Below are positions 16,848 to 25,679 of a DNA stretch of 64,000 nt, in pieces. The DNA is from Subtercola endophyticus (GTDB lineage: Bacteria; Actinomycetota; Actinomycetes; Actinomycetales; Microbacteriaceae): positions 4,092,001 to 4,156,000 of the forward strand of contig NZ_CP087997.1 of the NCBI RefSeq assembly GCF_021044565.1, in the 5' to 3' direction. The notes below the pieces were generated by a model, which did not search any database, was not told the DNA's origin, and was given only the letters and a program-made list of their open reading frames with translations. How positions within the stretch are numbered: position 1 is the stretch's first letter; the number at the start of each line of letters is the position of its first letter. Made by a program: the position numbers and the translations under genes.

Positions 16848-17594
16848 GTGATCACGGCCGGCGTCGACCTCGCCGCCGAGCCGAAGGGAACCGCGCTCGC
16901 CGTCATCGAGTGGATGCCCGGTTCCGCTGTTCTGCGCGACCTGCGCCTGGGCGTCGCCGACGAGGCGATCGTCGTGGCGGCCGCCGGGTGCGACAAACTC
17001 GGAATCGACTGCGCCCTCGGTTGGCCCGACGATTTCGTCGCCTTCGTTGCGGGGCACGCTGCCGGTGACGTGCTTGCGGCCCACGCCGACGGTGCCATGG
17101 CCTGGCGCCGCACACTCGCCTATCGCGCGACCGACCGTGAGGTGCGGGAGGTCACCGGGCGTTGGCCGCTGAGCGTCTCGACCGACCGGCTCGGCCTCAC
17201 CGCGATGAGGTGTGCGGGTCTGCTCGGGCGCCTCCGGGCATCCGGAATCGACGTCGACCGCGCCGGCGCCGGCCGCATCGCCGAGGTCTACCCCGCGGCA
17301 TCCCTGCGGCTCTGGGGATTCACCACGGCGGGCTATCGCACCGAACCTGCCCGTCGAGCCGAACTCGTCGCCGCACTGGGGGGTGAGGCCCCGTGGCTTG
17401 ACCTGACCGAATTCGAGCCGCTGATGCGGGCCTCGACCGACGCCTTCGACGCCGTCATCGCGGCCCTGGCCACGCGCTCCGCCGCCCTCGGCCGCTCGAC
17501 CGTCGCGCCGCCCGGGATGCTCGCGCAGGCCCGCCGCGAAGGCTGGGTAGCCCTGCCGACCGGGCCGCTCGCCGACCTGGTCGACTCCGCCTAG
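16848..17594 (+). CDS. DUF429 family protein
   Basis: A 248-residue protein of the DUF429 family, which has an RNase H-like fold and unknown function. Recognisable family stretches are AGVDLAAEPKGTA at the start, LGIDCALGWPD, the ATDREV region and the C-terminal DAFDAVIAAL. A GTG at 16848 with GAGG seven bases upstream was chosen over an ATG six bases earlier whose ribosome site would be too close. Its end lies only 17 bases from the terminator that belonged to tRNA-Phe before island insertion. Confidence 0.8.
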   Translation: MITAGVDLAAEPKGTALAVIEWMPGSAVLRDLRLGVADEAIVVAAAGCDKLGIDCALGWPDDFVAFVAGHAAGDVLAAHADGAMAWRRTLAYRATDREVREVTGRWPLSVSTDRLGLTAMRCAGLLGRLRASGIDVDRAGAGRIAEVYPAASLRLWGFTTAGYRTEPARRAELVAALGGEAPWLDLTEFEPLMRASTDAFDAVIAALATRSAALGRSTVAPPGMLAQARREGWVALPTGPLADLVDSA

Positions 17595-17610
17595 CGTCGG
17601 GCTGGAACAA

Positions 17611-17648
17611 AAAAAGCCTCAGCCTCCGTAGAAGCCGCAAGGCGAGGC
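17611..17648 (-). terminator. displaced terminator of the tRNA operon
   Basis: On the minus strand a stem GCCTC...GAGGC (with inner CCT/AGG pairs) is followed by a seven-base T-run. It directly follows the distal att copy and has the same design as the terminator next to intact tRNA-Phe at 25734, so it is probably the original chromosomal terminator, pushed 8.1 kb away by the insertion. Confidence 0.75.
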
Positions 17649-17695
17649 AGTGGCTCCGACCGGCATCGATCCGGTGACCTTTCGATTTTCAGTCG
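17647..17695. repeat. distal attachment-site repeat (tRNA-Phe 3' end copy)
   Basis: A 49-bp exact copy of the 3' end of the tRNA-Phe gene (the other copy is 25770-25818), covering the anticodon stem 3' side, T-arm and acceptor end. After AGTCG the two copies diverge. This marks the far end of an integrated element of about 8.1 kb. Confidence 0.93.
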
Positions 17696-17797
17696 TTCTT
17701 CCACGTCATCGCTGATGCGTCGAGCGCCCATTTTCCCCTAAGAGACAAACGAAATGACTGCGGAGTGATGACTAAAGCACCGTCTAATTTCGATGAA

Positions 17798-17816
17798 ATG
17801 TGTCCAAAATTTGTCC
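17798..17816. repeat. subterminal repeat, left end of island
   Basis: A 19-bp sequence matching at 18 of 19 positions a copy at 25680-25698 near the other end of the island, same orientation; each contains two TGTCC cores. Possible arm-type site for integrase or excisionase. The rest of 17696-17828 shows no gene. Confidence 0.6.
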
Positions 17817-17828
17817 GCGGTGATGACA

Positions 17829-18113
17829 TTAATCTTCGAAGTCATCTTGCGCGTACTCGACAACGATCTGAATTATGTCCTTTATGGCATCGTTGCAGTG
17901 TTTGAAGTCGATTTTTTCGAGGCTATCGGGGTTCTCACGAACGATTGCGGCTAGTAAGGCGTGAACGAATGACTGTGTCGCGAGTTCAACGTGACTGAAG
18001 TCGAGGAGAGCGGTCTTGCCTCTTGCGAGGGTTGGCCTGAGATACGTGTCCCGGATGTGTGCAGCGGCATCTTTGTCACCCGCGAAATTTCCCGTGGACG
18101 CGTGGATTTTCAA
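17829..18113 (-). CDS. STAS-like DUF4325 protein
   Basis: A 94-residue protein matching the STAS-like DUF4325 family; the diagnostic strand-helix reads ALLDFSHVELATQSFVHALL. STAS folds act as partners of HATPase proteins in anti-sigma/anti-anti-sigma-like switches, which fits the gene directly upstream: its ATG overlaps that gene's stop by four bases. Last gene of the four-gene minus-strand operon in the island. What it regulates is unknown. Confidence 0.75.
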   Translation of the reverse strand: MKIHASTGNFAGDKDAAAHIRDTYLRPTLARGKTALLDFSHVELATQSFVHALLAAIVRENPDSLEKIDFKHCNDAIKDIIQIVVEYAQDDFED

Positions 18114-19093
18114 CTGAACCGAGCCTTGTGGCGAGCTCGCTTCTGCGTTCTAACGTTTAGATCGTAGACCTTCCGGATTTCGCTCATTAGAGTGTCGAAT
18201 GCGACCGAGTCTTCGACCTTCAAGTCCACACCTACGGCCGTTCCAAAGAACGGCGCGTCAAGGCTCGTCCAGACGACAACATCATCGCTTAGATCTGGAT
18301 GAAGCTGAGGTTCATCGTCGAGCTGAGGTTCAAGTTGCATCAGGCTATGGCCAGAGAGCACCAGCATTCGTTGCTTGGCGAGAGTTGCTAGAGCCTTCAT
18401 GAAGAAGAGGCCGGCACCTCCATTTGTCTCATCCCCTCCATATTTCGCGGTGACTCCGGAGATACCCGGCGTCATAGCTAGCTTTACGGCTGCGTGGTCG
18501 TCGACGGCTCGATGCGACTGTCGAATACTTTGGGTAATACCCATCCCGGAGTCGGATACCCCAATGAGAATTCGACCATCATTGGACACGGACGCTGCGG
18601 CGTAGGCATCGAATCCGATCCCGGAGTGCTCTAACACGTTGCGGATCAGTTCGAATAGTACGTACTTCACGGTATTTGCAGTTTCCGCGGAGGTATGTAG
18701 CAACGGGACGAAGTCCGTTACGAATTCGGTCAAGTTCTTGTTATCGGTGATGGCTTTCAGCGGAATGTAGGAACCAGTTGGATCGAATTCCTGTGAGCCG
18801 ACGCTGCCAGATTTTTCGAGCGCACGAAAGAAACCCATTTCATTAAGCGCTCGCGCTTCCGTCATATCCCCCTGGCACTCGATTGCCTGCCCAAGCCCGC
18901 GTGCCCGGGCTGCGATGGAGGCAGTCATACACAGCAAGACCGGATGTAAGGCACCCTGATCGCTGGGCAACTCTATTTGTAGCCCCGACACGTCGGGATC
19001 TCTTATTGACTGAATGAACGACGCGATATCGGGAAGTTCCGCGCTAATGGGAATTGGGATTAGCAAGAATGCCCCCACTTGCTTGCCGACCAA
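18110..19093 (-). CDS. STAS-like plus HATPase (GHKL) ATP-binding protein
   Basis: A 327-residue protein. Residues about 30-110 look STAS-like (ending in ALNEMGFFRAL). The C-terminal half is a GHKL ATPase: N-box ELIRNVLEHSG, G1 box GVSDSGMGI and G2 box GGAGLFFMKAL. It has no histidine phosphoacceptor domain, so it resembles SpoIIAB/RsbW-type kinases more than sensor kinases. The annotated start is TTG (19093) with a poor ribosome site; a GTG 15 bases downstream is an alternative. It overlaps the DUF4325 gene by four bases and follows the methyltransferase after 87 bases. Confidence 0.75.
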   Translation of the reverse strand: MVGKQVGAFLLIPIPISAELPDIASFIQSIRDPDVSGLQIELPSDQGALHPVLLCMTASIAARARGLGQAIECQGDMTEARALNEMGFFRALEKSGSVGSQEFDPTGSYIPLKAITDNKNLTEFVTDFVPLLHTSAETANTVKYVLFELIRNVLEHSGIGFDAYAAASVSNDGRILIGVSDSGMGITQSIRQSHRAVDDHAAVKLAMTPGISGVTAKYGGDETNGGAGLFFMKALATLAKQRMLVLSGHSLMQLEPQLDDEPQLHPDLSDDVVVWTSLDAPFFGTAVGVDLKVEDSVAFDTLMSEIRKVYDLNVRTQKRARHKARFS

Positions 19094-19180
19094 ACGGAAA
19101 ATGGGGCCAGAGTGCCGCGTCTTGTGTCTCCGACGCGCAGTGCCCTCATGCTAGTTGGTATCCCCCTGGTGCTCATGCGG

Positions 19181-20224
19181 CTACTTTTTGAGGCCCAACG
19201 AGGCAACAAGACTTAGGGCAATGCCACGCGCCATCTTTACTGGCACGGCATTCCCAATTTGACGCTCGATATCCCCGTGCTTGCCGGCAAATTGGTATGT
19301 CGCCGGAAATGTTTGGATGGCCGCGGCTTCCCTAAGAGTGATCGCACGGTCGAGAGTCGGGTGAATGAACGAGCCGCATGCTGGCGTCGTGCATCGAGTT
19401 GTCATTGTAGGTGCCGGATCATCCAATCGAAGTCGACCGTACGACCCGGCGGCGCTCCTCTGGCTTCCCGCCGGCAAGTTCTTGTGGCAGGCGAGTTGAA
19501 GGTGCTCGGGCAAGTCAAAGCGATTGCCGCCCAGCGGAATTGCAGCGATTCGCTCTTCAACAAGTTGCGATGTTGGGCGAGGAACGTGCAGTGGGTCGGT
19601 CGGATCTATCGACTGCTCAAGCTCTTCAAACGCCTCGCGCACGCTCTTGGGAGAAACTAAATCGGCGGGGCTAAGTTTGGCTGGCAATACCTTATTCTTG
19701 CCTCGTAGAGCCAAGATTATGAACCTTTTTCGACGCTGCGGCACGTCAAAGTCTGTTGCGTCAACGACATACGACTTGACCGCGTAGCCCATAATCGCGA
19801 GAGCAGACATGAGATCTGCTGAGCGATGATCCCTACCAAGCCCAGGGACGTTTTCAAGGAGAACGCTCATCGGTCGTAACGCCCGTACGAAGCGTACGGT
19901 ATGCCCCACAAGATCGTTTCGATCGTCCCTCCGGCCATCCATTCGACCCTCCGCCAGGGTGGAGAAACCTTGGCAGGGTGGGCACGCCTTCAGTAACGTG
20001 AGTTCGCCCGGTTCTAATTGAAGCTCGTTCCGGACTTGGGTGGCAGGCAGTGTTCGAATGTCCGTCTGCCACACCCGCACCCGTGGATGATTGAGGCGAT
20101 AGGTCTCTGCTGCGATCGGGTCCAGTTCGACAGCGCCTAGTACTTCGAATCCTGCGTCGGTCAGACCCTGTGTAGCTCCCCCCGCGCCTGCGAATAAATC
20201 GATGGCTGTAAAGGTCTGACTCAC
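19181..20224 (-). CDS. cytosine-C5 DNA methyltransferase
   Basis: A 347-residue Dcm-type enzyme that transfers a methyl group from SAM to C5 of cytosine. Motifs in order: I AIDLFAGAGG (residues 7-16), IV CPPCQGFS with catalytic Cys84, VI LLENVPGL, VIII PQRRKRFI, then a target-recognition region, IX REAAAIQTFP and X QIGNAVPVKMA. The GTG start at 20224 was chosen because it overlaps the previous stop by four bases (GTGA) and begins right at the domain; a longer form is possible but has no support. Target sequence unknown. No type II restriction gene is adjacent; the coupled upstream gene is a MORC-like ATPase. Confidence 0.92.
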   Translation of the reverse strand: MSQTFTAIDLFAGAGGATQGLTDAGFEVLGAVELDPIAAETYRLNHPRVRVWQTDIRTLPATQVRNELQLEPGELTLLKACPPCQGFSTLAEGRMDGRRDDRNDLVGHTVRFVRALRPMSVLLENVPGLGRDHRSADLMSALAIMGYAVKSYVVDATDFDVPQRRKRFIILALRGKNKVLPAKLSPADLVSPKSVREAFEELEQSIDPTDPLHVPRPTSQLVEERIAAIPLGGNRFDLPEHLQLACHKNLPAGSQRSAAGSYGRLRLDDPAPTMTTRCTTPACGSFIHPTLDRAITLREAAAIQTFPATYQFAGKHGDIERQIGNAVPVKMARGIALSLVASLGLKK

Positions 20225-22164
20225 TCTTGCACCTTCGCAGCTCTTGAACGCGAGATTGCAAGCCACCCAAGATGCAGGTCTCTCGATTGTTCTAGAACTT
20301 CGGCCCAAGTCCGGATTTTCACTGATCCGAGAGAATTGATGTTGATCGCTGCTCGGTAGTCAGGCGGCACAGAATCGTAGCTGCTCGAAATCAACATTCC
20401 ATGAACTAGCGCGGGAGCCCCTTGGCTAATCTGAAACTGCTGCACGCGCTCCACGAGAGAGGTGAAGTTGGCAATTGCGGCCGTGTTTGTTTCGACTTCG
20501 TCACGCAGTTCGATGATGGCGATCTCGTCAGTGGCCGCTGGCGCCATCGGAGCAAAAACGCGGATAGAACTATCTTTTGGGGAAATTGGCCAGTCGTGTT
20601 CCGCCAGCACACTATTCATCTCAATCCCTGACCCAAGCTGATGCAATCGCGGGTCAACGACCCAGATATCGTCGCCAAGCATTTCGTGGGCTCCAACGAT
20701 ATGTCCGCCTCTCGCCAAGCCAGCTCGTATCTTCTCGATTGTCGTAAGCCTTGCCTCGATTACAGCGATCAGACGTCTTGCATCTATCGCCCCGAACTGC
20801 GAGACGAGTGACCATAGTTCAGGATCGTGGTCGTCACCTGCGGTTTCGATTTCGGCAGCCACGCGTTGCACTTGCGCGTCACTTCGGCTTTCGATTACGG
20901 AGCGCATAATCTCGTTGACCTGTGATTGTTCAATTTCGGGCAGTCGACCGAGCTTATCCGCGACACCACGAAGTGCGCGCCGTTCGCGCGAACTTGTGTT
21001 CCCGAGGATTAGGTCCAGTTCCTCGTTCTTCTCGGTTTCGTCCGCGGATAGCTTTTGCCGCAAGTCTTGGCGAACCCTCAAAGCCCACGCGAGGCGCCGA
21101 CGGCCCCAATCCATGAACTCATCCAGGCGAGCGTTCTCTAGTTGAAGTTGATCTCGATTGCTTTGGATGTAATCCGAGTCAATATCGTCCCCCTGATCCA
21201 GCCAATCCGCTACAACCTCTCCAACCAGGTATTCCATTCCTAATTGGGCGGTCGTTCCGGCTGATCTCTCAAATTTGAATGGACGCTGAGCCATCTTGTC
21301 GCGGGCCAGAACGCTGACCCCGAGCTGATCACTATCGGTCAATGGTTTTTCAGTGAAGCCAATCCACCATTTGATCTCGTCACCGGATGGCAGTCGCTCG
21401 ACACCCCAACCGTCCGAATCAACCTGGGCACCAGCCGGGGTTTCGTCTCTAGGGAGTCGAAACTGAAGTGGTATGTCGAATCGTTCCAAAGGCCGACCAT
21501 TTATGATGACTTTCATGTCGCGTATGGCGAATCGACGCGACATCGCGGTTTGAAACGTATCTGCCGAGATTTTGCGCTTCACCCTGAGTTTTGTCAGACG
21601 AACCCTTGTGCCGTGTTCGAGAGGAACACCGTTTGGGTCAAGCAGAGGAAGAGGATTGACAATGTCGTCGACGAAGTAGTTTTGATCGGGATTCAGTAAT
21701 CGCAGCTCGTCGTAGTCGATCCCGAACGAGGTGCGAACTCCGTCTCGCACCGTTGTGCACTCGAGGTATCCGGCAGTGCCGAAGGCGGCCAATTTGCCGA
21801 TTCCCTTTCGACCATGCACCAGCCGCCCGCCCTCGGACTTATCCCCGAGCCTCGTCAACCGCTTTTTCCGCCCAACCACCAGGTAAGCTTCCTGCGCTTC
21901 GGATCTCGTCATGCCATGCCCATCGTCAAGCACGACGAGTTCGCCGTTTTCGCTCCAATCGTCGCCGAAGGGCACTGTTACCCACACATGATTAGCGTCA
22001 GCGTCCCAAGCGTTGCTGATGAGCTCCGCGACAGTTGCAGTAACGGATGGGTAAAGCTGCGCACCGAGTTGCTCGACGAGGGAACCGCCAAATTTCAGGA
22101 CCAAAGGGCGCGGCGCACCGGTCGCGCTTTCGAGAACAAGCTCCTGTGGCTCATTCCTGTTCAT
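20221..22164 (-). CDS. MORC/MutL-like GHKL ATPase
   Basis: A 647-residue ATPase, first gene of the island operon. GHKL motifs: N-box AELISNAWDADA (Asn51), G1 LDDGHGM (about 79-85) and G2 HGRKGIGKLA (about 117-126), followed by an S5-like domain and a long helical region rich in Glu/Arg (about 330-450). Such MutL/MORC-like ATPases are known beside bacterial restriction-modification genes, where they are thought to remodel or clamp DNA. The C-terminal 200 residues match nothing I know. It is translationally coupled to the methyltransferase. Confidence 0.8.
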   Translation of the reverse strand: MNRNEPQELVLESATGAPRPLVLKFGGSLVEQLGAQLYPSVTATVAELISNAWDADANHVWVTVPFGDDWSENGELVVLDDGHGMTRSEAQEAYLVVGRKKRLTRLGDKSEGGRLVHGRKGIGKLAAFGTAGYLECTTVRDGVRTSFGIDYDELRLLNPDQNYFVDDIVNPLPLLDPNGVPLEHGTRVRLTKLRVKRKISADTFQTAMSRRFAIRDMKVIINGRPLERFDIPLQFRLPRDETPAGAQVDSDGWGVERLPSGDEIKWWIGFTEKPLTDSDQLGVSVLARDKMAQRPFKFERSAGTTAQLGMEYLVGEVVADWLDQGDDIDSDYIQSNRDQLQLENARLDEFMDWGRRRLAWALRVRQDLRQKLSADETEKNEELDLILGNTSSRERRALRGVADKLGRLPEIEQSQVNEIMRSVIESRSDAQVQRVAAEIETAGDDHDPELWSLVSQFGAIDARRLIAVIEARLTTIEKIRAGLARGGHIVGAHEMLGDDIWVVDPRLHQLGSGIEMNSVLAEHDWPISPKDSSIRVFAPMAPAATDEIAIIELRDEVETNTAAIANFTSLVERVQQFQISQGAPALVHGMLISSSYDSVPPDYRAAININSLGSVKIRTWAEVLEQSRDLHLGWLAISRSRAAKVQE

Positions 22165-22305
22165 TATCTAGCGCTCCTTGGGCATACAACGTGATCGGAT
22201 TGTGATGACGATTGGGAGAACGCGATCCCCACTCGGTCCTATAGAGACTGTATCTATTTCGTTACTGCGGCGTGCGGCCCGACGTACGTGTCGGGCTTGA
22301 AACTA

Positions 22306-22560
22306 TTAGGCAATCTTGAGCCACTCGCGAAGTGCCTCGCGGATGACGTCGCTGCGCGTGCTGTGCTCCTGTTCCGCCCGGTCGTCGAGCGCCGACTCGA
22401 GTTCAGGGTCGAGCCGGATCGTCGTTACGTGCGCAGCGGCGCTTCCCATTCGCGGACGTCCGCGTCGTTTGAGCTCTACGACGTCGTAGCCGCGCTCTGC
22501 TTCGTCAGCCCACTCCTGGATCTGAGCGTCTGACACGGGCTTGCCGTTGATTGTGGCCAC
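22306..22560 (-). CDS. CopG-type ribbon-helix-helix protein
   Basis: An 84-residue DNA-binding protein. The C-terminal half is a ribbon-helix-helix: VTTIRLDPELESALDDRAE then STRSDVIREALREWL. The N-terminal half (ISDAQIQEWADEAERGYDV-like) is the usual leader of actinobacterial CopG antitoxins. No toxin gene follows or precedes it, so it may be an orphan antitoxin or the control protein of the island. GTG start at 22560, directly at the broken 5' end of the integrase. Confidence 0.8.
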   Translation of the reverse strand: MATINGKPVSDAQIQEWADEAERGYDVVELKRRGRPRMGSAAAHVTTIRLDPELESALDDRAEQEHSTRSDVIREALREWLKIA

Positions 22561-22562
22561 TG

Positions 22563-23528
22563 TCGAAGTTTCGAAGATGCGGTGAGTGGATCGACCCTAC
22601 GAGGTCGCGATCGACTGTGGCGAGCGTCGCCGTGGAGTGGTTCACCGCTCAGGTCCAGGTGAAGCCGACGACTCTCTCTGGCTATCGCCATTCCCTCGAC
22701 AAGCACGTTTTTCCGAGATGGGGTCACTTGCGGCTAGTTGATGTCAACCATGGAGAAGTTCAGGCGTGGATCACAGACTTGATGAAGACCCTGGGGCCCT
22801 CCATGGTCCGACAGATTCATCTCGTCTTGGCCGGCGTCATGAAGTATGCCGTTCGTGACGGCCGAATCATCAAGAATCCGTGCGATGACATTCAACTCCC
22901 CAGGATCGTCAGGAAGAAGCGTGGTTACCTGAACCACGCGCAAGTGCGCGCTCTCGTAACCGAGTGCGGCGAGCAGGGTGACATCGTTCTGTTCTTGGCC
23001 TAAACCGGCCTACGTTGGGGCGAGATGGCTGGCCTGACCGTAGAGCGCCTCGACATGAGCCGTCGTCGAGTCGAGGTCTCCGAGGCAGTCTCCGAGCCCC
23101 GAGGCGTCATCACGTGGGGTACGCCGAAGAATCACGAGTGTCGATCCGTCCCATTTCCAGAGTTCCTCGTTCCACATCTTGAAAAGCGTTGCTCAGGCAA
23201 ACCACGCGAGGCAATCGTCTTCGCCGGAGCTGACGGGGGAGTACTCCGGTCAAGCAACTTCTGTGGTCGCGTGTACGACGGTGCCGTGAAGCGAGCCATG
23301 ACTGCCGATCCCACCTTCCCGCGCGTCACAGTTCACGATCTGCGGCACACCGCAGCCTCACTCGCGGTTTCAGCTGGTGCAAACGTCAAGGCAGTCCAGC
23401 GGATGCTCGGCCACGCATCGGCGGCGATGACTCTCGATGTCTACGCTGACCTCTTCGACGACGATTTGGATGCAGTGGCGACGGCACTTAATCGAGGCGC
23501 AGTCATGAGCGAATGTCTCACAAACTAA
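22563..23528 (+). pseudogene. tyrosine recombinase (integrase), nonsense-mutated and 5'-truncated
   Basis: Phage-type integrase remnant. The core-binding domain (VAVEWFTAQVQVKPTTLSGYRHSL) reads openly to FLA, where a TAA at 23001-23003 replaces the aromatic codon normally found before TGLRWGE. Beyond it the catalytic domain is intact: Arg in TGLRWGE, HDLRHT, LGHAS and the nucleophile Tyr in LDVYADL. The N-terminal arm-binding domain is missing: the frame begins inside it next to the CopG gene with no credible start. The element is therefore probably unable to excise by itself. Confidence 0.88.
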
Positions 23529-23569
23529 CTAAGCGATATGCTCGCCATTGATTTGTTCGAGGGGGACGA

Positions 23570-25045
23570 ATGGCCAACGCAGCTGCTGGATGGTACGACG
23601 ACGGTTCAGGCCGTCAACGATGGTGGGACGGCACTCAGTGGACTGAGTATTTCCAAGACGACGTTCGGCCACCAGCGAGCCGACGAGAGGCTCGGGCGCA
23701 ACAAGAGGTCGTTACGCCTGTTGCAAACGCTCAGGCCACAAGCGTGCCGATTGCGATCGATCGACTGTCCAAGAGAGATGCGCGAGACCTTGCGACTCGA
23801 TTGCAGGCAGAGTGCGAACGACTTGCGGCGATCGTAGACAAGCACGGGCTCAAAACGTTCGCCGACATCGACTCTTATCGCGCGCAGGCAGAGGCTGCGA
23901 TGGCTGCCGAGCGCGTGGAGTTGGAGGTGCGTCTCGCCGAACTGAATCGATCACTCCAAGAGGTGGAAATGAGACGTCAGTCCGCAGAGGCTGACGTCGC
24001 GGGTCTGAATGCGCAACGCATCGAGATCGCTGCGACAATCGAACTCCAAAACGTCGGACTGTTCGATTTCGAGCATCCTGCACAGTCCTCCGCGCAGCTT
24101 TCTACGCAGCTCGAATCGCTCCGCGCGTCGATCAAGGAGCGCATTCGTCTGAAGCAGGCCGTAATCACCGCAACCGGATTCACATTCAACGGATCTACAG
24201 CGCTGGGCAAGAAATTCACTGACAACATGGCCAAGGTTTTGTTGCGGGCATACAACGCTGAAGCCGAGAACGCTATCAAGACGACGAAGGCCGGCAATCT
24301 TCATGTTGCGCAGACGCGGCTGACTCGAGCCGCGGAGCAAATCGCGAAGAGCGGTGAGATGGCTTCGCTTCGCATCGATTCGCAGTTCCATTTTCTGAGG
24401 CTCAAAGAGATCGAACTCGCCAATGAGCATCTGATGACTGTGCAGCGCGAAAAGGAACTCGAGCGAGAACGGCGGGCGGAGCTACGCGAGCAGCAGAAGG
24501 CCGAGCAAGAACTCCGTCGGGAGGGCGAGCGGCTGCAGAAAGAGAAGGCGCACTACGCTGCGGCCATCGCGGCACTGGCAGCCAACGGAGACCTCGAGGG
24601 TGTCGAGCGAATGAACGCAAAGCTAGAAGACGTCCAGCGAGCGATTGATGATGTCGACTACCGCACCGCTAACATCCGGGCGGGATACGTCTACGTGATC
24701 TCGAACGTTGGTGCATTTGGCGAGCGAATGGTCAAGATCGGAATGACCCGGCGGCTCGAGCCAATGGATCGGGTCAACGAACTCGGCGACGCGTCCGTTC
24801 CGTTCCGTTTCGATGTGCACGCGCTGGTTTTCGCAGACGACGCGGTCGGCGTCGAAGCGATGCTGCATCAGACGTTCGCGGCGCAACGCGTCAATCGCGT
24901 GAACCTTCGACGCGAATTCTTCTACACGACTCCTGCGGAGGTGCTCGCAGCACTGAAGGCTCAGTCGGTCGAAGTGGTCGAGTACACGATTGGCGCTGTG
25001 GCCGAGGAATTTCGAGCAAGTACCGGCAATGTTCTGGTGACCTGA
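23570..25045 (+). CDS. DUF2510-DUF4041-GIY-YIG (T5orf172) protein
   Basis: A 491-residue multidomain protein. The N-terminus has a DUF2510 tryptophan motif (AGWYDDGSGRQRWWDGTQWT). Residues about 65-370 are charged and helical, with coiled-coil character and a DUF4041 core around TGFTFNGSTALGKKFTDNMA. The C-terminus (about 365-470) is a T5orf172-type GIY-YIG domain: GYVYVISNVGAFGERMVKIG, then MDRVNELGDASVPF and RREFFY. The ATG follows GGGGGA. Such proteins are common on phages and islands; a nuclease role is inferred. Confidence 0.8.
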   Translation: MANAAAGWYDDGSGRQRWWDGTQWTEYFQDDVRPPASRREARAQQEVVTPVANAQATSVPIAIDRLSKRDARDLATRLQAECERLAAIVDKHGLKTFADIDSYRAQAEAAMAAERVELEVRLAELNRSLQEVEMRRQSAEADVAGLNAQRIEIAATIELQNVGLFDFEHPAQSSAQLSTQLESLRASIKERIRLKQAVITATGFTFNGSTALGKKFTDNMAKVLLRAYNAEAENAIKTTKAGNLHVAQTRLTRAAEQIAKSGEMASLRIDSQFHFLRLKEIELANEHLMTVQREKELERERRAELREQQKAEQELRREGERLQKEKAHYAAAIAALAANGDLEGVERMNAKLEDVQRAIDDVDYRTANIRAGYVYVISNVGAFGERMVKIGMTRRLEPMDRVNELGDASVPFRFDVHALVFADDAVGVEAMLHQTFAAQRVNRVNLRREFFYTTPAEVLAALKAQSVEVVEYTIGAVAEEFRASTGNVLVT

Positions 25046-25052
25046 ATCACTT

Positions 25053-25628
25053 TCACCACAGGTCTGAATCGCCAAACCACAATTCGAGTTGCGACCAGGG
25101 TGGCTTGCGATCCTCGCCGTAATCGGTTGGAGCTTCCCGGTCCATCAGCCCGAACTCAGTGAGAAAGTACTTCGCGAGATTGGTGCCGTAGAAGATCGTG
25201 TCGAGCCCGTGGACTGACAAAACTGGAGCGCCAGACTCGCTTGGCTCAGCCGGCATGTAGCGATGCGCGTACAACGGAACAAGGGCGGGCCAAAGATTGA
25301 TCTGCCTGATCGCGATGTCCGCAGCTTCAAACAAGGAGGTCGGCCGTTCGCCCCAGGTGCGGCCCCACACGCCATCTTCGACTACGTACGAAAGCACCCA
25401 GTCCTTATGGCGGTCGAGTCGCTTTCTGACTTCATCATCCGAGTCGGAGCGCCAGCCGACCCATCCTTTGCCCACGGGCAACACTCTCGACAACAACTGT
25501 CGGTGATCTGGTCCGAACCGAAAGTCGAAAGTGCTCTCGATGCGGCGTAGCTCGGATTCTGACAGTCCTGCTTCTACGGTGACGCCGACCATGCGCAGTA
25601 CCTCGACTGCTTGATCGACGATGTTCAC
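25053..25628 (-). CDS. SUKH (SMI1/KNR4)-like protein
   Basis: A 191-residue protein whose N-terminal half has the SMI1/KNR4 pattern (LSESELRRIESTFDFRFGPD then a Gly-Trp segment GWVGWRS). The SUKH superfamily includes many immunity proteins of polymorphic toxins, but no toxin is adjacent here. It is convergent with the GIY-YIG gene and is the last gene before the tRNA-proximal end of the island. Role unknown. Confidence 0.55.
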   Translation of the reverse strand: MNIVDQAVEVLRMVGVTVEAGLSESELRRIESTFDFRFGPDHRQLLSRVLPVGKGWVGWRSDSDDEVRKRLDRHKDWVLSYVVEDGVWGRTWGERPTSLFEAADIAIRQINLWPALVPLYAHRYMPAEPSESGAPVLSVHGLDTIFYGTNLAKYFLTEFGLMDREAPTDYGEDRKPPWSQLELWFGDSDLW

Positions 25629-25679
25629 GTATCCTCAATCCTCGACGCGATTCGGAGGGCATCGAGTCAGCAAGTTGGA

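Noticed and set aside
16057..17594. VapBC pair and DUF429 gene as part of the tRNA-Phe island
   Set aside because: They lie outside the 49-bp att copy and outside the displaced tRNA terminator, with base composition like the chromosome.
23001..23003. Programmed readthrough or recoding of the integrase stop
   Set aside because: There is no hairpin or slippery signal nearby, and the gene also lacks its 5' end, so simple decay explains it better.
22551..23003. Short integrase-like gene starting at TTG 22551
   Set aside because: The start would lie antisense within the CopG start region, has no ribosome site and would make only the core-binding domain.
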